This document shows positions 7,956 to 14,830 of a stretch of 17,302 nt of DNA, piece after piece. Below the pieces are notes generated by a model. The model had not been told where the DNA came from. It was given only the letters and a program-made list of their open reading frames with translations, and searched no databases. The position numbers and the translations under genes are program-made. Within the stretch, counting starts at the first letter, position 1, and each line of letters starts with the position of its first letter. This stretch comes from Lachnospiraceae bacterium (GTDB lineage: Bacteria > Bacillota > Clostridia > Lachnospirales > Lachnospiraceae), in the NCBI GenBank assembly GCA_014804495.1, contig JAAUZS010000036.1, positions 21,272 through 38,573 of the forward strand, given 5' to 3'.

Positions 7956-8396
7956 ATGATAAATCTTTCAATGGATAAACGGCAGCTTTGTGATATTCAG
8001 GGCAGATTATTTGAACTAGCGCTGAAAAAAGGATATGACTGTCCATTATTTATAGAAGCCTTTATGAATAGTCAGGCCGCCGCCGCGCTTGATGATGTCT
8101 ATGACCGATTGCAATGGGCAGGAGAAGAATATATTCTTGAGGAGCTGAATGATGAGGTAGGCGGGTTGAAAAAAGTCGGTACAACTTATTCTACGGAAGT
8201 GATGTATTGGGCAGGGTACACTTATCGTTATTGGCATTATTACACCAATCAATTTAGCCGCGAAATATATAAAATTGCTGATGCGGAAATGATGAATGAA
8301 TGCTGGCTTGGATTTCATACTTTAGATGTAGAGATGGCTATTGATGATTTGAAAGAGATATATAGGCAAAAACAAGGTGAAAGTAATTTGGTTTAA
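7956..8396 (+). CDS. Conserved hypothetical protein, 146 residues
   Basis: The ATG at 7956 is chosen because AAAGGAGGG (7941-7949) ends 6 nt before it; a longer frame starting at a TTG at 7938 would place the ribosome binding site inside the gene. The product is small, soluble and probably mostly helical, with no signal peptide or membrane segment. An aromatic-rich centre (VMYWAGYTYRYWHYYT, about residues 84-99) is followed by an acidic helix (EMAIDDLKEIY). It resembles a family of short Firmicutes proteins of unknown function, some of which I believe occur beside toxin-antitoxin or DUF modules, but this copy stands alone with its own promoter and terminator. No function is assigned. Confidence 0.8.
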   Translation: MINLSMDKRQLCDIQGRLFELALKKGYDCPLFIEAFMNSQAAAALDDVYDRLQWAGEEYILEELNDEVGGLKKVGTTYSTEVMYWAGYTYRYWHYYTNQFSREIYKIADAEMMNECWLGFHTLDVEMAIDDLKEIYRQKQGESNLV

Positions 8397-8411
8397 GTAT
8401 TTTGGAAAATT

Positions 8412-8452
8412 GAGCGGCTGCCAATATGGTCAACCGCTCGCTTAAATTTTAT
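8412..8452. terminator. Shared terminator between converging genes
   Basis: GAGCGG (8412-8417) pairs with CCGCTC (8434-8439), with additional TG and CC/GG pairs near the apex. On the plus side it is followed by TTAAATTTTATTT, and on the minus side by an AATTTT stretch. It sits between the stop codons of the converging 146-residue and hsp20 genes. Confidence 0.6.
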
Positions 8453-8901
8453 TTCACTTCAATCCTCTGAACAGTATCCTTCGCTTCTACATCCTTTTTC
8501 GGGAATTTTACCTCCAGAATACCATTGTTGTAAGAAGCGTCAATATCGCCTGCTTCAATGCCATTTACCCTGAAGCTTCTGGAATACGAGCTGTAATATC
8601 TTTCCCTGCGGATATACTTACTCTGATTTTCCTCATCTTTTTCCTCTTTATGAGTAGCGGAAATTGTAAGCAGGTCATTTTTCAGGTCAATATTGATATC
8701 TTCTTTACTGAAACCGGGAAGTTCTGCCTGCAGCAGATAGCTGTCGCCATTATCAATTACGTCGGTTCTGAAAGCGTCGTGCCGTCCAAGTTCATTGCTT
8801 CCCCAGAAATCCCTGAAAGCGTCGTTAAACATCTTATCAAAAGAATCCTCGAAAAACATAGGTTTATAGCTGCGGTTGTCAAATAATGCTGGTCTTAACA
8901 T
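8449..8901 (-). CDS. Small heat shock protein, Hsp20/alpha-crystallin family
   Basis: This is an ATP-independent holdase that binds unfolding proteins in the cytoplasm. The 150-residue product has an N-terminal arm rich in Phe and Asp. The alpha-crystallin domain spans about residues 44-138, including ELPGFSKEDINIDL, a RRERYYSSYSRSF segment and the closing NNGILEVKFPK, followed by a short tail. The ATG at 8901 is chosen because AAGGAG (8915-8910) ends 8 nt before it; an upstream in-frame GTG would overlap that site. A minus-strand promoter at 9042-9014 leaves a leader of about 100 nt. No CIRCE element (TTAGCACTC-N9-GAGTGCTAA) was found, so HrcA control is not supported. Confidence 0.93.
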   Translation of the reverse strand: MLRPALFDNRSYKPMFFEDSFDKMFNDAFRDFWGSNELGRHDAFRTDVIDNGDSYLLQAELPGFSKEDINIDLKNDLLTISATHKEEKDEENQSKYIRRERYYSSYSRSFRVNGIEAGDIDASYNNGILEVKFPKKDVEAKDTVQRIEVK

Positions 8902-9013
8902 ATGAATCACTCCTTCTATTTATTTGTATTGTTTACTTATTATTGCCGGAAATCAATAAAAAAATTTCCTGTAATTATTAGGCTGGTTCATAATTGATTC
9001 AGCTCATATATAT

Positions 9014-9042
9014 GTTATATATTAAATAGAACAGATAGTCAA
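9014..9042 (-). promoter_or_regulatory. Probable hsp20 promoter
   Basis: On the minus strand, TTGACT (9042-9037) and TATAAC (9019-9014) are 17 bp apart. The 9-bp arms CATAATTGA (8989-8997) and TCAATTATG (9039-9047) flank the core promoter as a perfect inverted repeat and might be an operator. The leader includes a small GGAAAT/ATTTCC hairpin (8948-8969) that does not cover the ribosome binding site. Confidence 0.5.
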
Positions 9043-9142
9043 TTATGGAAAAATAAAGAAAATATAAAGAAAGTATAAATTTGCGGCTTCGAGTATTTTC
9101 ATACTGCATAAAAATTAAAAGTGGCGTTTCATGAGACCTTTG

Positions 9143-9239
9143 ACCGCTTTCAGGCGGTTATGATAAAATAAACGCAAGCTCAGCAACTTGCGTTACAAGA
9201 ATTACTTCGTAATTCTTATTGGAATGATATACTTTTATC
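9143..9239. repeat. Cluster of short perfect hairpins in the hsp20/phosphodiesterase gap
   Basis: The 394-bp gap 8902-9295 contains no plausible gene. Besides two promoters it holds ACCGC/GCGGT (9143-9147, 9154-9158), AACGCAAG/CTTGCGTT (9171-9178, 9187-9194) and AAGAATTAC-TTC-GTAATTCTT (9197-9217). An outer GATAAAA/TTTTATC pair (9162-9168, 9233-9239) encloses the last two hairpins in a branched fold. None is followed by a T-tract, so they are not ordinary terminators. They could be a dispersed repeat or a structured RNA. Confidence 0.5.
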
Positions 9240-9253
9240 GCTTCTGTGGCTAT

Positions 9254-9261
9254 GGTATAAT
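9254..9261 (+). promoter_or_regulatory. Extended -10 promoter for the phosphodiesterase-MFS pair
   Basis: TATAAT at 9256-9261 is preceded by TGG (9253-9255), matching the TGn extended -10 pattern. The -35 is poor (TTTTAT, 9233-9238). The start codon is 35 bp downstream of the -10. Confidence 0.6.
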
Positions 9262-9295
9262 TTCAATAATGCATTAGTGTCGATGGAGAAAAAGT

Positions 9296-9856
9296 ATGAA
9301 GTGGATGATTGCATCTGATATTCATGGTTCAGAATTTTATTGTAAACAGTTATTGGAAGCATATGAAAGGGAGAAAGCAGGACGTTTATTGCTGTTGGGT
9401 GATATTCTTTATCATGGGCCGAGAAACGACTTGCCCACTGGATATGCGCCCAAAAAAGTAATTGAGATGCTAAATGTCCACAGAGCAGATATTATATGTG
9501 TGCGAGGGAATTGTGATTCAGAGGTGGATCAGATGGTGCTGGAATTCCCGATTCTGGCGGATTATTGTATTGTTACAGAAGGAGAATTGTTGATTTACGC
9601 CACGCATGGGCATCTTTATAATGAACAGAATCTGCCGCCGTTACAAAAGGGAGATATTTTATTGCATGGACATACCCACATACCCTGCTGTACGGAGCAT
9701 GATAGCTATATCTATATGAATCCGGGTTCAGTGTCAATTCCGAAAGAGGATAGCTGGTATGGTTATATGATTTTGGAAAAAGAGATATTTGTGTGGAAAG
9801 ATTTGGAAGGGCGCGAACAAATGCGCTATCCTAAGAGAAAGCAAGAGAACATATGA
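9296..9856 (+). CDS. yfcE: YfcE-type metallophosphodiesterase
   Basis: It is a two-metal phosphodiesterase of the calcineurin-like fold, close in length (186 residues) to E. coli YfcE, which acts on model phosphodiesters in vitro; the natural substrate is not settled. Metal-binding motifs are complete and in order: SDIHG with D8 and H10, GDILYHGPRND with D36, GNCD with N72, THGH with H104, and HGHTH (124-128) followed by NPGS. GGAG (9285-9288) is 7 nt before the ATG. The gene is followed after 37 nt by the MFS exporter in the same direction with no terminator between, so the two are probably co-transcribed. The symbol is by similarity and not proof of identical function. Confidence 0.9.
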   Translation: MKWMIASDIHGSEFYCKQLLEAYEREKAGRLLLLGDILYHGPRNDLPTGYAPKKVIEMLNVHRADIICVRGNCDSEVDQMVLEFPILADYCIVTEGELLIYATHGHLYNEQNLPPLQKGDILLHGHTHIPCCTEHDSYIYMNPGSVSIPKEDSWYGYMILEKEIFVWKDLEGREQMRYPKRKQENI

Positions 9857-9893
9857 AAGGGGTAAAATATTTTTAAAAGAATGGGAGAAGTAT

Positions 9894-11264
9894 ATGAAAA
9901 GCAATAAGGAAAATATATCAGATATACAAAGAACGGGAATTTTTATTACGCTGCTTGCGGCGGCGTTTATAACGTCAATGTCCACTACGGTAACGGCAAA
10001 TATGATACCGAATTTTACTGAATATTTCGGGGTATCATCCAATCTTGCACAGTGGCTTACAAGCGGCGCAACGCTGATTTCGGGAATCACGATACCGATA
10101 ACAGCGTTTTTAATTAAGAGAGTACCGAACAAAGTATATTTCTTTTCCGCAATGACTGCATTCACAGTCGGTTCTCTGGCAGCTATTTTATCCGTAAACT
10201 TCCCAATGCTTCTTGTAAGCAGATTGTTTCAGGCCGTAGGCTGCGGTATGCTGTTATCGTTTGCGCAGATTGTTCTGCTGAAGCTTTATCCGAAGGAAAA
10301 ACATGGAACGATTATGGGCGCATATTCTATGGCAGCTATGGTGTCCTCGGTTGTAGGGCCTACATATGCAGGGCTGATTCTGGATTCATTTGGCTGGAAA
10401 GGCGTTTTTACATCATTGTTTATGGTCGGAGTCCTGATTATCATTTGCGGTATCATATTTATGAAAAATATTACAGATAAGGAAGAGGCAGACTTGAACA
10501 TCCTGTATGTATCGCTTTCTTCATTCGGATTTGCAGCGTTTCTTATCGGAGTGAGCAATATAAGCGGCGGTCTTTTTACCATAAAAGGCGGAGGATTGAT
10601 ACTTGTCGGACTTCTGCTTCTTGGTACTTTTGTAGTTTTGCAGTTAAAGTCTGAAAAACCTATGCTGAATCTGCGTGTGTTTGGGAATGCGGGGTTCAGG
10701 ATAGCCGTTATATTAAGTCTTTGTATGTATCTTATTTGTATGGGAAACGCAATGATTTTACCTATTTTTTCAAAGGCAGTCAGAGGCTTTTCCGATACCG
10801 CATATGGACTTGCTACAATCGTAGGCTCGATTTTATCGGTCATCACGACTCTTTCCGCAGGCAGATTGTATGATAAGGTCGGAATCAAACCGATGTTTAT
10901 CGTGGGAACAGGCTTATTCGCGGCATATTCGGTTATGGGATTCTTATTCTCGCAGAATACGACAATCATATATATAGCTGTCGCCTTTGCAGTACAGACG
11001 GTTGCCATGTCGTCTTTAAATTCACCGACAACCGCAATGGCGCTGAGCGGGCTTGAAGGAAAAGAACGGGTTGACGGCAGCGCGATTTTTAATACACTGC
11101 GTCAGATTTCAAGTTCACTCGCCTCTACGATGGCTGTGCTGATTTACACATTGATAGGCGGTGATATGACTGCTATTCATGGGGTATATGTATATTTCGG
11201 TCTTGTAACTGTAGCTATTGCTGTTTCAATAATTTTATATTTTAATGGCGAAAGAAAAAAATAG
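9894..11264 (+). CDS. MFS exporter, DHA2 (EmrB/QacA-like) type
   Basis: This is a probable drug/proton antiporter of the cytoplasmic membrane, 456 residues and almost entirely hydrophobic helices. The TM4 motif B-like segment SRLFQAVGCGML has R110 and G116. A motif C-like GPTYAGLILDSFGWKGVF spans about 155-172, typical of the DHA2 branch. Motif A is weak (IKRVPNKVYF). The ATG at 9894 is chosen because GGGAG (9883-9887) ends 6 nt before it; a longer in-frame version from 9789 would overlap the phosphodiesterase gene and lacks a ribosome binding site. It follows the phosphodiesterase by 37 nt. Substrate is unknown. Confidence 0.88.
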   Translation: MKSNKENISDIQRTGIFITLLAAAFITSMSTTVTANMIPNFTEYFGVSSNLAQWLTSGATLISGITIPITAFLIKRVPNKVYFFSAMTAFTVGSLAAILSVNFPMLLVSRLFQAVGCGMLLSFAQIVLLKLYPKEKHGTIMGAYSMAAMVSSVVGPTYAGLILDSFGWKGVFTSLFMVGVLIIICGIIFMKNITDKEEADLNILYVSLSSFGFAAFLIGVSNISGGLFTIKGGGLILVGLLLLGTFVVLQLKSEKPMLNLRVFGNAGFRIAVILSLCMYLICMGNAMILPIFSKAVRGFSDTAYGLATIVGSILSVITTLSAGRLYDKVGIKPMFIVGTGLFAAYSVMGFLFSQNTTIIYIAVAFAVQTVAMSSLNSPTTAMALSGLEGKERVDGSAIFNTLRQISSSLASTMAVLIYTLIGGDMTAIHGVYVYFGLVTVAIAVSIILYFNGERKK

Positions 11265-11284
11265 CCCAAGAAGTAAAAAACCCT

Positions 11285-11313
11285 TTGACAAATAAAAATA
11301 AAATAGATAAACT
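11285..11313 (+). promoter_or_regulatory. Possible promoter upstream of the MATE gene leader
   Basis: A perfect TTGACA (11285-11290) is 17 bp from TAAACT (11308-11313), a 4 of 6 match to the -10. It lies before, not after, the terminator at 11322-11372, so a transcript from here would meet that hairpin almost at once. Confidence 0.45.
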
Positions 11314-11321
11314 AATAATCG

Positions 11322-11372
11322 ACGTGTAGCGTAACTGCGTAAATCCAGTTTCGCTGCACGTTTATTTTTTTT
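11322..11372 (+). terminator. Strong intrinsic terminator or attenuator before the MATE gene
   Basis: The stem has ACGTGTAGCG (11322-11331) against CGCTGCACGT (11352-11361), one T/T mismatch, then AACTG (11333-11337) against CAGTT (11346-11350) around an 8-nt loop. A T-tract (11361-11371) with one A follows. It ends 15 nt before the MATE start codon. It could close the phosphodiesterase-MFS unit, or attenuate transcription into the MATE gene. Confidence 0.8.
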
Positions 11373-11386
11373 GTCAGGAGAAAGGG

Positions 11387-12796
11387 ATGGTTTTTATTAT
11401 GGAACAGAAAGCAAATGATTTTTTGGAAAAGCAGCCTATCGGGACGTTAATGAGAAAATATGCGGTTCCTTGTGTGATATCGCTGTTGGTAGCGGCACTC
11501 TACAATATCGTAGACCAGCTTTTTATTGCCAACGCCAGTTATCTTGGCTCATACGGAAATGCTGCAAATACAGTGGTTTTCCCTATGACAGTGATTGCCT
11601 TGGCTATTGCCGTGATGATAGGAGATGGCTGCTGCGCCTTTGTCAGCATTTGTCTGGGGGCAGGGCGAAAAGATGATGCTCATAAAAGCATAGGAAGCGC
11701 CGTTTTGTTATGTGTTGTCAGCAGTATTGTTCTCGCCATAATATACCTTATTTTTCAAGAGCCGATTCTGACGCTATTTGGTGGGCGCGTTAATGAGGAA
11801 ACATTCTTCCATTCTAAGGAATACTTCTTCTGGATTAGCTTAGGTATACCGTTTTATATGTTCGGGCAGGCGCTGAACCCTATTATCCGTTCTGACGGAA
11901 GCCCGAAGTTTGCCATGATTTCTACATTGGCAGGGGCAGTGGCTAATATTATCCTTGACCCAATCTTTATCTTTATATTCAAATGGGGAATGATGGGGGC
12001 AGCAGTGGCAACAGTGCTCGGTCAGATTTTGACGGCGGCGCTGGCTGTGTGGTATCTATGCCATATGAAGGCTGTGAAGCTGGAAAGGGCAAGCTTTCGT
12101 ATTCATCAGCAGTTGGCGGGAAAATATCTGGCGCTTGGCATCACAAGCTTCCTGTCCCAGATTTCGCTGGTAGCGGCAATGGCAGCAATCAATAACATGA
12201 TTCAGAAATACGGTGCGCTTGACGCTGTATTTGGACAGGAACAGTATGCGCAAATACCGATGGCGGTAGTTGGTATTGTAATGAAGTTCTTCCAGATTGT
12301 CATATCTATTGCAGTAGGAACAGCGGCGGGCTGCATTCCTGTTGTTGGGTATAATATAGGCGCGGGTAGAAAAGACCGAGTGAAAAGTTTGTTTACACGT
12401 CTGCTAAGCGTGGAGGCCATCGTGGGCGCTGTCGCGCTGATTATTGTGGAATTGTTTCCGCGGCAGCTTATCAATCTGTTTGGTGCGGCGAATGAAAGCA
12501 TTTATTACACACAGTTTGCCATTAAGAGCTTTCGCGTTTACCTCTGCATGATGATTTTTGCGACTGTGAATAAGGGAACATTCATTTTTCTGCAATCATT
12601 GGGAAAGGCGGCAGCATCTACAGCTATTTCCCTGATTCGAGAAGTTGTGTTCGGCGTGGGATTTGCGTTACTCCTTCCTCGGTTTTTCGGGCTGGATGGG
12701 GTGCTTTATTCTATGCCGGTGTCGGATATTCTGACCTTTGTGATTGCGGCGGTGATTATTAGGCGGACGTATCGAGAGCTTGGCACGATAGGGTGA
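11387..12796 (+). CDS. MATE-family multidrug efflux protein (MepA-like branch)
   Basis: This is an ion-coupled exporter of the cytoplasmic membrane, 469 residues with about 12 helices. The two homologous halves are visible as GAGRKDDA near residue 91 and GAGRKDRV near residue 325. Other family-typical segments are NIVDQLFIA (40-48), IRSDGSPKFAM (167-177) and a DPIFIFIFKWGMMGAA stretch (191-206). The ATG at 11387 is used because AGGAG (11376-11380) ends 6 nt before it; an alternative ATG at 11399 is further from any site. The gene is bounded by hairpin terminators on both sides, so it is probably a single-gene unit. Family is confident; substrate is not known. Confidence 0.93.
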   Translation: MVFIMEQKANDFLEKQPIGTLMRKYAVPCVISLLVAALYNIVDQLFIANASYLGSYGNAANTVVFPMTVIALAIAVMIGDGCCAFVSICLGAGRKDDAHKSIGSAVLLCVVSSIVLAIIYLIFQEPILTLFGGRVNEETFFHSKEYFFWISLGIPFYMFGQALNPIIRSDGSPKFAMISTLAGAVANIILDPIFIFIFKWGMMGAAVATVLGQILTAALAVWYLCHMKAVKLERASFRIHQQLAGKYLALGITSFLSQISLVAAMAAINNMIQKYGALDAVFGQEQYAQIPMAVVGIVMKFFQIVISIAVGTAAGCIPVVGYNIGAGRKDRVKSLFTRLLSVEAIVGAVALIIVELFPRQLINLFGAANESIYYTQFAIKSFRVYLCMMIFATVNKGTFIFLQSLGKAAASTAISLIREVVFGVGFALLLPRFFGLDGVLYSMPVSDILTFVIAAVIIRRTYRELGTIG

Positions 12797-12811
12797 AAAA
12801 TTGTTTGCATT

Positions 12812-12866
12812 AAAAAAGTGCCAAAAAACTACCGCTTACTGGCATGGTTTTTTTGGCACTTATTTT
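12812..12866. terminator. Bidirectional terminator after the MATE gene
   Basis: AAGTGCCAAAAAA (12816-12828) pairs with TTTTTTGGCACTT (12849-12861), then ACC pairs with GGT nearer the loop. A-rich sequence lies before it and TATTTTAA after it. It serves the MATE gene and probably also the minus-strand small-protein gene ending at 12914. Confidence 0.75.
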
Positions 12867-12913
12867 AACCATAAACAATGTGTGTATCTATACAGTTTTC
12901 GTATATTTTTGTT

Positions 12914-13093
12914 TTATTCCTTTATGAACGCTGATTTTTCTTTTTCTGTTAGCTCTATGACTTTTACACCTTTTTCCTTTGCATACTGCATCAGTCCCCT
13001 TAAGTCCATCCTAACTTTGGGACATTGGCTTAACAGTATTGGACCTGACATATTTGCAAGACTTTCTTTATATTTCTTCATCTGTCCATTCAT
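12914..13093 (-). CDS. Small protein of unknown function (59 residues)
   Basis: The ATG at 13093 is preferred because GGAGG (13107-13103) is 9 nt before it. The first in-frame ATG (13099) is only 3 nt from that site, but it makes an ATGA overlap with the stop of the upstream gene. The product is basic and probably helical, with two cores: LSQCPKVRMDLRGLMQYAKE and GVKVIELTEKEKSAFI. It has no signal peptide or membrane segment. Its coupling to the GNAT-like gene suggests they act together. I do not recognise a named domain. It could be an antitoxin or regulator, but that rests on layout alone. Confidence 0.6.
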   Translation of the reverse strand: MNGQMKKYKESLANMSGPILLSQCPKVRMDLRGLMQYAKEKGVKVIELTEKEKSAFIKE

Positions 13094-13095
13094 AA

Positions 13096-13521
13096 TCATA
13101 CACCTCCATAATCTCCTTTGAGGATTGCGAAGCTATATATATAACTGTCATAGCCATAATTAACCGATTTTTGGGTTGCTATTGCAAATAGATGACCTCC
13201 GGCACCGAGATATTTTACATCATCTGTAATCTGCTTGTTGTTATCAGGGTTGGCGCACATCCGGCTGATATATAGAGCTTGCATATCATCATTACGTGTT
13301 ACAGCAACTAATCCTTGAATGTCCACGTAGCCTTCTACAACTAATGCGTATATTTCATTTTCGTCTGCGAGGGTATCCCAGTTTGTGTACCATCCGTTCT
13401 TTTTATTGTATTTTTTCAAAAATGATTTTCTCTTTATTCTGATTACTTCTGTTTGAACAAGTTCTCCTGTCCGTGAATCTTTAAGGCAGGGTGTAAATTC
13501 ATCAATTATTACATTTATCAT
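13096..13521 (-). CDS. Short GNAT-fold acetyltransferase-like protein, possibly C-terminally truncated
   Basis: The 141-residue product has the central part of a GNAT fold: IYALVVEGYVDIQGLVAV (57-74) as central strands, LYISRMCANPDNNK (83-96), and an acetyl-CoA-binding-like turn K103-YLG-A-G108-G109-H110 followed by the helix LFAIATQKSVNYGY (111-124). The normal last strands and helix after GY are missing: the protein ends at ILKGDYGGV. A different frame across the same junction reads MEVYDYEWTDEEI, which looks more like a natural C-terminus, so a frameshift is possible. AGAGG lies about 8 nt before the ATG. It overlaps the small downstream gene by an ATGA. GNAT membership is likely but not certain; substrate is unknown. 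Confidence 0.65.
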   Translation of the reverse strand: MINVIIDEFTPCLKDSRTGELVQTEVIRIKRKSFLKKYNKKNGWYTNWDTLADENEIYALVVEGYVDIQGLVAVTRNDDMQALYISRMCANPDNNKQITDDVKYLGAGGHLFAIATQKSVNYGYDSYIYSFAILKGDYGGV

Positions 13522-13549
13522 GTAAACACCTCTTCCTATTATTTATTTT

Positions 13550-13579
13550 ATCATATAGCAGTGAATTTATCTATGTAAA
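13550..13579 (-). promoter_or_regulatory. Possible promoter for the GNAT-like/small-protein pair
   Basis: On the minus strand, TTTACA (13579-13574) and TATGAT (13555-13550) are 18 bp apart, 28 bp before the start codon. It is a moderate match in AT-rich DNA. The remainder of the 292-bp gap to 13813 holds the XRE promoter and no gene beyond a 16-codon frame without a ribosome binding site. Confidence 0.4.
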
Positions 13580-13750
13580 TATAAGAAAGTATAAGTATTG
13601 TTTTGAAAAATATATATGTGTAAAAAGAAAGCGGGTATTGTGAGAATGTACAATCATATAGAATTGGATACGGTAGAGATAGCAGAATTATTGTAAAATT
13701 GACACTTTAGGAAACCCAAACAACAGTTGGATTTACTCAAATACACCTGC

Positions 13751-13780
13751 CTTGAACTCAAGCTATCTTTGGAATACAAT
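13751..13780 (+). promoter_or_regulatory. Promoter of the XRE-ABC operon with a palindrome over the -35
   Basis: TTGAAC (13752-13757) and TACAAT (13775-13780) are 17 bp apart and 33 bp before the XRE start. The -35 lies inside CTTGAACTCAAG (13751-13762), an inverted repeat of two 5-bp arms with a 2-bp centre. This is a plausible operator for the XRE protein encoded immediately downstream, which would make the operon self-regulated. Confidence 0.6.
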
Positions 13781-13813
13781 ACAAGTAATGATTGAGACGG
13801 AGGGACTGGTAAA

Positions 13814-14830
13814 ATGAATGATCACTTAATCGGTATACAGATTTCCAAATTTCGTAAGGTAGCAGGGATAACTCAGGAGGAATTGGGAGAGGCGGTGGGA
13901 ATCAGCGGTCAGGCAGTAAGTCGTTGGGAGTGTGGAGGTGCACCGGATGTAACATTACTACCCGCTATAGCAGATAAATTAGGGGTTACAATTGATGCTC
14001 TTTTTGGACGAGACGGAAGCGAGCGCGTAGCTGTGGAAGATGTGATAGGTGGATGGCTGTGTTCTTTTCCTAAGAAGGAGCGCATGGACAGACTTTGTCG
14101 TTTGATCTGGTCGTCCGTAAAATATCTGCTTGACGATGGGCTTGGTATACCAGATATGGGATATCTGGAAACGTGCAAGCCGGACATGGGTGATGGCCTG
14201 AATCGATTGATGCTCAGTCAGCTCAGTACGCCGGGCGGTATTCTGCTGGATATTCATGCGGAAGATTTATCGTTTGTTACGCTTTGGCCGGAACCGAAAG
14301 CCGGTTATGCTGCATGGCTTGCACCTAAAGATGAATATCGTCGTTTGTTTGAACTTTTGTCCAGACAAGGTTGTCTGGAACTGTTGGAATATCTTCATTG
14401 CCGTAAACAAAGTTATTTTGTAGCGAAGGTAGCCGCAAAACAGCTGGAAATGCCTTGCAAAGAAGTGGAAGAATTATTGAATGCATTAGAAGAACGACAG
14501 ATTCTGCGCTCTATGGAATTAGAATTGGAAAGTGGAGAAGAAAAAGCTTATGAACTTGCAGAACCGGTGGCGTTTATTCCATTTCTCTACATTGCCAGAT
14601 GTTTTATGCAAAACGGAATGAATTATATATGTGCGGGTAATTACGATACGCCACTGCTTCAGAAGGAGAAATGGAGGGAACAGTACAATTCCCAGAATAC
14701 CGTACAGACCGGAACAAATTATATTTATTATGGAAACTATGATAATTCCTATTTAACTGATGATGTTTTAGCGATAGGGGACAAAACTGCGGAGGGCGAA
14801 GATGGAGCAGATAAACATAAAAACGAATAA
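13814..14830 (+). CDS. XRE-family transcriptional regulator with C-terminal tandem repeat
   Basis: The 338-residue cytoplasmic protein has a helix-turn-helix domain at about residues 8-62 (ISKFRKVAGITQEELGEAVG, then SGQAVSRWE and the IADKLGVTIDALF end). The rest is a large effector region without a recognised name. It includes a possible second, winged-helix-like part at about 200-250 (AKVAAKQLEMPCKEVEELLN, then RQILRS). The C-terminus has two copies of an aromatic motif, GMNYICAGNYDTPLL (268-282) and GTNYIYYGNYDNSYL (300-314), 32 residues apart. GGAGGG (13799-13804) is 9 nt before the ATG. It overlaps the ABC exporter by 29 bp, so it probably controls that exporter, perhaps in response to its substrate. 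Confidence 0.85.
   Translation: MNDHLIGIQISKFRKVAGITQEELGEAVGISGQAVSRWECGGAPDVTLLPAIADKLGVTIDALFGRDGSERVAVEDVIGGWLCSFPKKERMDRLCRLIWSSVKYLLDDGLGIPDMGYLETCKPDMGDGLNRLMLSQLSTPGGILLDIHAEDLSFVTLWPEPKAGYAAWLAPKDEYRRLFELLSRQGCLELLEYLHCRKQSYFVAKVAAKQLEMPCKEVEELLNALEERQILRSMELELESGEEKAYELAEPVAFIPFLYIARCFMQNGMNYICAGNYDTPLLQKEKWREQYNSQNTVQTGTNYIYYGNYDNSYLTDDVLAIGDKTAEGEDGADKHKNE

Noticed and set aside
8902..9000. CIRCE element or ROSE-type thermometer for hsp20
   Set aside because: No CIRCE match was found, and no hairpin covers the ribosome binding site.
9789..9893. N-terminal extension of the MFS gene to 9789
   Set aside because: It would overlap the phosphodiesterase gene by 68 bp and lacks a ribosome binding site; ATG 9894 has one.
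12801..13121. 106-codon plus-strand open frame after the MATE gene
   Set aside because: It starts in the terminator and runs antisense to the small-protein gene, with Phe/Ser-rich composition typical of a shadow frame.
13648..13698. 16-codon frame MYNHIELDTVEIAELL before the XRE gene
   Set aside because: It is too short, with no proper ribosome binding site; it may be a remnant but cannot be supported.
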